Of a stretch of 5,692 nucleotides of DNA, positions 1 to 4,875 are shown piece by piece (the first letter of the stretch is position 1; each line of letters opens with the position of its first letter). Both the position numbers and the translations under genes were made by a program. The DNA is taken from contig JAJQGZ010000174.1 of the NCBI GenBank assembly GCA_021200075.1, positions 1-5,692 of the forward strand. Direction: 5' to 3'. The stretch comes from Clostridiales bacterium (lineage in GTDB: Bacteria > Bacillota > Clostridia > Oscillospirales > Acutalibacteraceae). A model generated the notes under the pieces. The model was given only the letters and a program-made list of their open reading frames with translations. It was not told the DNA's origin and did not search any database.

Positions 1-8
1 TCCCACGC

Positions 9-55
9 TTAATTCCACTCCTTTATCACTGTGGAATTTACTTTGGGAATTTACT
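9..55. repeat. Small inverted and direct repeats at the left edge
   Basis: AATTCCAC at 11-18 is matched by its exact reverse complement GTGGAATT at 31-38, giving an 8-bp stem with a 12-nt loop. GGAATTTACT occurs twice, at 33-42 and 46-55, with a 13-bp period, so the right arm of the stem is also part of the direct repeat. No T-run follows the stem, so it does not read as an intrinsic terminator on the + strand. It could be a regulator-binding region, leftover sequence from an upstream gene, or chance in AT-rich DNA. It ends about 90 bp upstream of the -35 box, far for classical repression but reasonable for an upstream site. Confidence 0.45.
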
Positions 56-110
56 CCTAAATGTTCGATGAGTGAGAATATGTCATAGATATTGATAATG
101 AAAATAATAA

Positions 111-127
111 AAATGTTACAAATGTTA
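111..127. repeat. Tandem AAATGTTA repeat upstream of the promoter
   Basis: AAATGTTA occurs at 111-118 and again at 120-127, separated by a single C. The surrounding 90-145 stretch is strongly A/T-rich with A-tracts and could act as an UP element for the promoter at 146-174. The second copy runs into ATGTTAA, which matches six of seven bases of the left half of the Rex operator consensus (TTGTTAA), but the expected right half TTAACAA is not present at the correct spacing. I report the repeat as seen and leave its function open. Confidence 0.4.
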
Positions 128-145
128 AAAAGTTGTCTTTTTCAA

Positions 146-174
146 TTGACAGAATGAACGGTTTGTAATAAAAT
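146..174 (+). promoter_or_regulatory. Sigma-A type promoter of the aconitase operon
   Basis: A perfect -35 box TTGACA (146-151) is followed by exactly 17 bp and a -10 box TAAAAT (169-174, five of six bases of TATAAT). Transcription would start near 181, leaving a 5' leader of about 30 nt before the aconitase ATG at 211. No riboswitch or attenuator would fit in so short a leader. This is the only convincing promoter found upstream of the four + strand genes. Confidence 0.8.
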
Positions 175-196
175 ACTTTTTAGCAAAGAACTATAT

Positions 197-202
197 GGAG
201 GA
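197..202 (+). promoter_or_regulatory. Ribosome binding site of aconitase
   Basis: GGAGGA lies 8 nt before the ATG at 211. The strong match and ideal spacing fix the start codon and fit high expression. Confidence 0.85.
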
Positions 203-210
203 ACAGTTAA

Positions 211-2148
211 ATGGGACTTACTCTTGCACAAAAGCTTATCAAAGACCACCTTGTAGAGGGTGAAATGAAAGTAGGCAGCGAAATCAGTCTTAAAATCGAC
301 CAGACGCTTACGCAGGACGCAACGGGTACAATGGCGTACCTTGAATTTGAAGCAATGGGCGTGGACAGAGTAAAGACGGAAAAATCCGTTGCTTACATCG
401 ACCACAACACACTACAAACAGGATTTGAAAATGCGGACGACCACCGCTATATCCAAACCGTGACTAAAAAGCACGGAATATATTTCAGCCGTCCGGGTAA
501 CGGTATCTGCCATCAGGTACATCTTGAAAGGTTCGGCATACCCGGCAAAACTCTTATCGGCTCCGACAGCCACACTCCGACCGGCGGAGGCATATGTATG
601 CTTGCAATGGGCTCCGGCGGACTTGATGTTGCGGTTGCTATGGGCGGAGGTACATACTATATCCCAATGCCCAAGATGACGAGAATTAATCTCACCGGCT
701 ATCTCAAGCCCTGGGTTTCCGCAAAGGATGTTATCCTTGAGGTTCTCAGGATTATGAGTGTAAAAGGCGGCGTAGGAAAAATTATTGAATACGGCGGAGA
801 GGGAGTTAAAACTCTCACCGTTCCCGAAAGAGCTACAATAACAAATATGGGCGCAGAGCTCGGCGCAACAACATCTATTTTCCCGTCCGATGAAATCACC
901 CTTGCATTCCTCAAGGCACAGGGCAGAGAAAAGGACTGGACGCCGATTCAGCCGGACGACGATGCAGAATATGATGAAATAATCGACATTGACCTTTGCT
1001 CTCTCACACCTATGGCGGCTTGTCCCCATATGCCCGACAAGGTTAAAACAACGCAGGAAATAGGCAAAATAAAGGTTGACCAGGTAGCAATCGGATCGTG
1101 TACAAATTCATCGTACGCGGATATGATGAAGGTCGCTTCAATTCTCAAAGGCAGAACGGTATGCTCGTCGGTATCGCTTTGCATTGCTCCGGGTTCAAAG
1201 CAGGTACTCAATATGCTTGCGCTCAACGGAGCGTTATCCGATATGATTAACGCAGGTGCAAGAATACTTGAATCCGCCTGCGGCCCGTGTATCGGTATGG
1301 GTCAGTCGCCCAATTCGGCAGGTATATCGCTTAGGACATTCAACCGTAACTTTGAGGGTCGTTCCGGCACAAAGGACGCAGGTATATATCTTGTATCGCC
1401 AGAGGTTGCGGCGGCATCGGCTCTTACCGGATACCTCACCGACCCGAGAGAGCTCGGCGAAGCTCCCAAGGTTGAAATGCCGGAAAAATTCATTGTAAAC
1501 GACAATATGATTGATCCTCCCGCAAGTGAGGAGGAAGCAAAGGATATCAAGGTACTCAGAGGGCCGAACATCAAGCCGTTCCCCGATACCGCTCCCCTGC
1601 CTGATGAAATCGAGGCGAACGCCGTACTCAAGGTAGGCAACAATATCACCACCGACCACATTATGCCGGCAGGCGCCAAGATACTTCCCTACCGCTCCAA
1701 CATTCCGCACCTTTCGCAATACTGCTTCGGCGTATGCGACGAGACTTTCCCCGAAAGGATAAAGAAGCTCGGAAAGGGTATTATCATAGGCGGTTCAAAC
1801 TACGGTCAGGGTTCTTCAAGAGAACACGCCGCTCTTGTTCCGCTCTATCTCGGAGTTAAGGCGGTTATTACAAAATCATTTGCGAGAATCCATATTGCAA
1901 ACCTTGTAAACGCAGGTATTCTTCCGTTTACATTTGCCAATGAAGACGACTATGATAAAATCGACCAGGGCGACGACCTCGCTCTGCCGGAAATCAGAAG
2001 CCGTATAGAAAACAAGGAAGAGGTAATCCTCAAGAACTTAACCAAGAATGGGGAATATCCGCTTGACTCCTCCCACCTTTCAGACAGGCAGAGAGCAATG
2101 CTTCTTTGCGGAGGACTGCTTGACTATACAAGAGAAACGAACAAATAA
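211..2148 (+). CDS. acn: Aconitate hydratase (aconitase), single-chain, 645 aa
   Basis: A cytosolic [4Fe-4S] enzyme that interconverts citrate and isocitrate through cis-aconitate, feeding the isocitrate dehydrogenase encoded next. The catalytic domains (about residues 1-420) contain IGSDSHTPTGGG at 116-127, GSCTNS at 295-300 and ACGPCIGMGQ at 356-365. The cluster ligands are expected to be Cys297, Cys357 and Cys360. A linker leads to the swivel domain (about 465-645), with DHIMPAG at 482-488 and GSNYGQGSSREHA at 528-540, which carries substrate-binding Ser and Arg residues. At 645 residues it is much shorter than AcnA (about 890) and AcnB (about 860). It fits the compact, mitochondrial/Aquifex-like aconitases common in Clostridia. 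LeuC-type isopropylmalate dehydratase is unlikely because LeuC is about 420 residues with the swivel on a separate protein; homoaconitase is possible but less likely next to isocitrate dehydrogenase. All key motifs are intact. The 59-bp gap to the next gene has no terminator-like stem. Confidence 0.96.
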   Translation: MGLTLAQKLIKDHLVEGEMKVGSEISLKIDQTLTQDATGTMAYLEFEAMGVDRVKTEKSVAYIDHNTLQTGFENADDHRYIQTVTKKHGIYFSRPGNGICHQVHLERFGIPGKTLIGSDSHTPTGGGICMLAMGSGGLDVAVAMGGGTYYIPMPKMTRINLTGYLKPWVSAKDVILEVLRIMSVKGGVGKIIEYGGEGVKTLTVPERATITNMGAELGATTSIFPSDEITLAFLKAQGREKDWTPIQPDDDAEYDEIIDIDLCSLTPMAACPHMPDKVKTTQEIGKIKVDQVAIGSCTNSSYADMMKVASILKGRTVCSSVSLCIAPGSKQVLNMLALNGALSDMINAGARILESACGPCIGMGQSPNSAGISLRTFNRNFEGRSGTKDAGIYLVSPEVAAASALTGYLTDPRELGEAPKVEMPEKFIVNDNMIDPPASEEEAKDIKVLRGPNIKPFPDTAPLPDEIEANAVLKVGNNITTDHIMPAGAKILPYRSNIPHLSQYCFGVCDETFPERIKKLGKGIIIGGSNYGQGSSREHAALVPLYLGVKAVITKSFARIHIANLVNAGILPFTFANEDDYDKIDQGDDLALPEIRSRIENKEEVILKNLTKNGEYPLDSSHLSDRQRAMLLCGGLLDYTRETNK

Positions 2149-2195
2149 TAATTTTAAATCACAACAAACAATAATCACATATATACACATAGCAA

Positions 2196-2202
2196 AAGGA
2201 GA
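2196..2202 (+). promoter_or_regulatory. Ribosome binding site of isocitrate dehydrogenase
   Basis: AAGGAGA lies 5 nt before the ATG at 2208. It decides the start in favour of residue 1 rather than the internal Met at residue 19, so the N-terminal extension of the enzyme is real. Confidence 0.8.
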
Positions 2203-2207
2203 ACAAT

Positions 2208-3383
2208 ATGCCAGATGATGCAAAAGTAATTGACGAAGCGGTTGAAAAATTCCGTTCGCTTATGGAAGCACAGCTTGCCAGAGCAAAAAAGATAAAAGAA
2301 GACAAGGATTTTACCGATTATGCCTCGCTTGATACAATCGTTATAGGTATTTGCGGCGGCGACGGAATAGGCCCGATTATCACCAAGGAGAGCGAAAGAG
2401 TGCTTGCATTCCTGCTCAAGGACGAGGTTGAAAAGGACAAAGTAACCTTTAAGGAAATTGACGGACTCACGATAGAAAACCGTGCAGCCTGCGGAAAGGC
2501 AATCCCTGATGATGTACTCGAGGAGCTTAAAGCCTGCAATGTAATACTCAAAGGGCCAACAACAACCCCGAGAGCTGGCGACCCGTGGCCGAATGTGGAA
2601 TCCGCCAATGTTGCAATGAGGAAATCGCTTGACCTCTTTGCAAATATGCGCCCAGTAAAAATGCCGGAAGAGGGTATCGACTGGACATTTTTCAGAGAAA
2701 ATACAGAGGGCGGATATGCTGTAGGCTCCTGCGGAGTTAATATTACCGACGACCTTGCGGTTGACTTTACTGTAGCAACCCAGGAGGGATGCGAAAGAAT
2801 TGCAAGGCTTGCCTATGACTATGCAAAGAAGAACAATAAAGGCAAAGTTTCAATAATCACCAAAGCTAATATAATCAAAACGACCGACGGCAAATTCCTC
2901 AAAACAGCGCAGAAAATCGGTGAGGAATATCCCGACATCGTAACAGACGACTGGTATGTTGACATCACAACGGCAAAGCTTATCGACCCTATGAGAAGAA
3001 AGGATTTCAAGGTATTTGTTCTCCCGAATCTCTACGGCGATATTATAACTGACGAAGCGGCTGAATTCCAGGGCGGAGTAGGTACGGCAGGCTCTGCAAA
3101 TATAGGCAAGAAATATGCTATGTTTGAAGCTATCCACGGCTCTGCACCAAGAATGATAAAAGAGGGCAGAGGTCAATATGCAGACCCTTGTTCAATGCTT
3201 CGTGCGTCGGTTATGCTCCTTTCGCATATAGGATACCAAGAGCAGGCGGACGCTCTTGAAAAGGCGCTTGACAAATGTATGTACGACGAAAAGAAGCTTG
3301 TTATTACAGGCCGTGACAACGGCTGTACTTGCAGCGAATTCGGCGACTATGTAATGGAAACCATAACACAGATGACAAAATAA
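2208..3383 (+). CDS. icd: Isocitrate/isopropylmalate-family dehydrogenase, probably isocitrate dehydrogenase, 391 aa
   Basis: Predicted to oxidise and decarboxylate isocitrate to 2-oxoglutarate with Mg2+ or Mn2+ in the cytosol, directly after aconitase. The beta-decarboxylating dehydrogenase fold is clear: GDGIGP at 51-56, SANVAMRKSLDLF at 132-144 (the substrate-loop serine is Ser132; it aligns with the phosphorylated serine of E. coli Icd), RPV at 148-150, FFRENTEGGYAVG at 161-173, catalytic Tyr170 and Lys219 (ITKAN), and metal-site aspartates Asp252, Asp278 and Asp282 (NLYGDIITDEAA). The coenzyme loop is HGSAPRM at 310-316. Here Arg315-Met316 replaces both the Asp-Ile typical of NAD enzymes and the Lys-Tyr of E. 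coli NADP enzyme, so NAD versus NADP use cannot be read off. About 43 residues, charged and probably helical, precede the first core strand, an extension that E. coli Icd lacks. Isopropylmalate or homoisocitrate dehydrogenase is an alternative, but the Ser-x-Asn-Val-Ala substrate loop and the aconitase neighbour favour isocitrate. Confidence 0.88.
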   Translation: MPDDAKVIDEAVEKFRSLMEAQLARAKKIKEDKDFTDYASLDTIVIGICGGDGIGPIITKESERVLAFLLKDEVEKDKVTFKEIDGLTIENRAACGKAIPDDVLEELKACNVILKGPTTTPRAGDPWPNVESANVAMRKSLDLFANMRPVKMPEEGIDWTFFRENTEGGYAVGSCGVNITDDLAVDFTVATQEGCERIARLAYDYAKKNNKGKVSIITKANIIKTTDGKFLKTAQKIGEEYPDIVTDDWYVDITTAKLIDPMRRKDFKVFVLPNLYGDIITDEAAEFQGGVGTAGSANIGKKYAMFEAIHGSAPRMIKEGRGQYADPCSMLRASVMLLSHIGYQEQADALEKALDKCMYDEKKLVITGRDNGCTCSEFGDYVMETITQMTK

Positions 3384-3396
3384 ATTCAGCATCGGC

Positions 3397-3413
3397 AGGA
3401 AAGGCTATCGGGA
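3397..3413 (+). promoter_or_regulatory. Candidate ribosome binding sites of rex
   Basis: Two weak purine-rich candidates precede the ATG at 3419: AGGAAAGG (3397-3404, 14 nt away, rather far) and GGGA (3410-3413, 5 nt away). Neither is as strong as those of the flanking genes, which suggests lower rex translation. The open frame continues upstream to an ATG at 3329 inside the isocitrate dehydrogenase gene, but Rex similarity begins only after 3419. Confidence 0.45.
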
Positions 3414-3418
3414 TAAAA

Positions 3419-4075
3419 ATGGCAGAAAAAGAAGACGGTTCTATATCCATATCCGTAATAAAAAGATTGCCCCGCTATTACCGTTTTTTGCAATCGCTTA
3501 AGGAGAACGGAATTGTAAGAATAAGTTCTGGAGAGCTTGCAGCGAGAATGGGTCTTACCGCATCTCAAATAAGGCACGATTTCAACTGTTTCGGTGGTTT
3601 CGGTCAGCAGGGCTACGGCTATAATGTACCGGAATTGCATCAAAAAATAGGGGAAAATCTGTATGTAAATACAGAGATAAAAACTATCCTTATCGGCGCC
3701 GGAAATCTCGGCAAAGCCGTTACAAACAAAATTTTTGCAAGCAAAAACGGATTTAAGCTGATAGGAATTTTTGATAAAAACGAAGCTTTGTGCGGAAATA
3801 TGATAAAGGGTATTCCCGTGCGCAATGTTGATTATCTTGAAAATTTTTGTATAGACAACTCCCCTGTCTGCGCAGTTACCTGTATTCCGTCAACCGATAT
3901 GAGGGAAATTACGGATTTGCTCATAAAGGTAGGGATAAAAAGCTTTTGGAATTTTTCCACATACGACATTGCGCTTGAACACCCCGATGTTCTTGTGGAA
4001 AATGTACATCTCACGGACAGCCTGCTCACACTCGGCTATCTTACAAACACCTCTCTTGAAAAATCGGAGGACTGA
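3419..4075 (+). CDS. rex: Redox-sensing transcriptional repressor Rex, 218 aa
   Basis: Rex is a dimeric cytosolic repressor that binds operators when NADH/NAD+ is low and leaves DNA when it binds NADH, switching on fermentation and NADH-reoxidising genes. The N-terminal winged-helix domain (about 10-80) holds the family signatures VIKRLPRYYRFL at 13-24, RMGLTASQIRHDF at 43-55 and FGGFGQQGYGYNV at 58-70. The Rossmann domain follows with GAGNLG at 93-98 and an acidic residue at the end of the second strand, Asp119 (GIFD), as expected for NAD(H) binding. WNF (177-179) and VENVHLTDSLLTL (193-205) are the conserved C-terminal region that includes the domain-swapped helix. Length is normal for the family (about 210-220). 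Only 35 bp separate it from the preceding stop codon, with no terminator or promoter seen, so it is probably co-transcribed with acn and icd. Phe codons are 7 TTT to 3 TTC, against 6 to 9 in acn, hinting at weaker codon optimisation. The function is secure; the regulon is inferred. Confidence 0.97.
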   Translation: MAEKEDGSISISVIKRLPRYYRFLQSLKENGIVRISSGELAARMGLTASQIRHDFNCFGGFGQQGYGYNVPELHQKIGENLYVNTEIKTILIGAGNLGKAVTNKIFASKNGFKLIGIFDKNEALCGNMIKGIPVRNVDYLENFCIDNSPVCAVTCIPSTDMREITDLLIKVGIKSFWNFSTYDIALEHPDVLVENVHLTDSLLTLGYLTNTSLEKSED

Positions 4076-4081
4076 CACTTG
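4066..4081 (+). promoter_or_regulatory. Ribosome binding site and TTG start overlapping the 3' end of rex
   Basis: GGAGG (4066-4070) sits in the last codons of rex, 8 nt before a TTG at 4079. The rex stop TGA ends at 4075, so only 3 nt separate the two genes. The strong site with ideal spacing supports the TTG as the true start and suggests translational coupling. Confidence 0.8.
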
Positions 4082-4765
4082 CAGTTAATCAGTACAAAAG
4101 ATATTGTTGATATAATTAAATACAGCGATACCTCTGCAATTATGGTGGAGAAGCTGCCTTTGCCCGATACACAGCAGTACAAGGTACAGTATTCGGTGGT
4201 AAACTTTGAAACCAAGAGCATAGATGTGCTGACCAAAAGCGCATATCTGCTCAAAAAATTCGGAGCAAGCTTTGACCGCATCAGTCATATAATACCAAAC
4301 TTTGTTTTATGCGACGCAACGGTTTTGTACGACAGGCGTGTTCTGGCAATTTATCCTAACGGCGAAGCAGGGATTTTTGACCGCACAGGCGAGCTTGAAT
4401 GGAGTGGACGCTTTGATTACCACGGCGAGACGGTATGCTGTCTTACTCTGGAGGGCAAATATTTTTGGAGCGTGTGCAAAGAAGAAAACTGCGTTATCAG
4501 ATATTCCTGCCGTAATATGGATGTTGATTTGAGAATCGGCGGAAAGGACGCACAGACCTTTATAAACCCGACTCATGTTTGTTGCGACGGCAGAGATATT
4601 TTCGTTTGCTGTGACGGTAATAAAATCAGAAAAATCGACTCCGGCAACTATACGGTATCGGATTATCTGAATTTTACCGACAGCATAAAGCAATATTATA
4701 AATTCGGCAAATATGCCGTAGCCGTAATGGCGAACGGTACATATGTATTGAAAGACGGACAATAA
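4079..4765 (+). CDS. Hypothetical Cys-rich protein, beta-propeller-like, 228 aa, TTG start
   Basis: I do not recognise a named family. After an N-terminal segment of about 35 residues, the protein reads as repeated stretches of alternating strand-forming residues and turns, each about 35-45 residues: near 36-60, 78-112, 118-152, 160-198 and 202-228. Segments such as NGEAGIFDRTGELEWSG (94-110) and GNKIRKIDSGNYTV (180-193) resemble beta-propeller blades. The repeats are divergent and too few for a full six- or seven-bladed propeller, so this is inferred from pattern only. It has 10 cysteines (78, 120, 121, 133, 138, 144, 168, 169, 177, 178), about 4 percent, including three adjacent pairs and a duplicated VCCDG at 167-171 and 176-180. 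There is no signal peptide or membrane segment, so it is probably cytosolic, where so many cysteines could be redox-active or metal-binding; that is speculation. Its gene is coupled to rex (3-nt gap), suggesting a related role or simply shared expression. Confidence 0.85.
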   Translation: MQLISTKDIVDIIKYSDTSAIMVEKLPLPDTQQYKVQYSVVNFETKSIDVLTKSAYLLKKFGASFDRISHIIPNFVLCDATVLYDRRVLAIYPNGEAGIFDRTGELEWSGRFDYHGETVCCLTLEGKYFWSVCKEENCVIRYSCRNMDVDLRIGGKDAQTFINPTHVCCDGRDIFVCCDGNKIRKIDSGNYTVSDYLNFTDSIKQYYKFGKYAVAVMANGTYVLKDGQ

Positions 4766-4794
4766 AATCCGAATTGACCTTTGTCGCATATAAA

Positions 4795-4840
4795 ACGTAA
4801 ATTTAAGCACAGAAGTTAAATTGTTTCCGTACTTTTTTTT
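4795..4840 (+). terminator. Weak candidate intrinsic terminator between the converging genes
   Basis: AATTTAA (4800-4806) pairs exactly with TTAAATT (4816-4822) around a 9-nt loop. Outside an asymmetric internal loop, ACG (4795-4797) can pair with CGT (4828-4830). A run of eight T residues follows at 4833-4840, 2 nt after the outer stem. The stem is A/T-rich and imperfect, so predicted stability is low. On the - strand the same stem is followed by only four T residues, making it at best a poor terminator for lactate dehydrogenase. The rest of 4766-4875 shows only another weak stem, AAATC/GATTT at 4853-4857 and 4865-4869. Confidence 0.4.
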
Positions 4841-4875
4841 GGCATATATCTAAAATCAAAGCCCGATTTCATCTT

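Noticed and set aside
11..38. Intrinsic terminator of an upstream gene
   Set aside because: The stem is only 8 bp with a 12-nt loop and is not followed by a T-run on the + strand.
412..1029. Long antisense open frame (205 codons) inside aconitase
   Set aside because: It lies wholly within a clearly conserved aconitase gene, has no ribosome binding site that I can see, and its translation is Cys/His/Arg-rich in the way expected of a reverse-strand shadow.
1234..1719. Antisense open frame of 161 codons in aconitase
   Set aside because: Shadow of the coding strand; the product matches no family I recognise and the + strand frame contains the [4Fe-4S] Cys motif and the swivel domain start.
3268..3296. 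TTGACA inside the end of isocitrate dehydrogenase as a rex promoter
   Set aside because: No acceptable -10 box occurs 16-18 bp downstream (the sequence there is AAGAAG-like), and the hexamer is explained by the coding sequence.
3329..3418. 30-residue N-terminal extension of Rex starting inside isocitrate dehydrogenase
   Set aside because: Rex family similarity starts just after the Met at 3419, the extension is unlike any Rex N-terminus, and it would overlap the preceding gene by 55 bp.
4307..4810. Antisense open frame of 167 codons opposite the Cys-rich protein
   Set aside because: The + strand frame has a strong ribosome binding site, sits tightly after rex and fills the gap to the stop at 4765. 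The antisense frame lacks these and reads as low-quality sequence.
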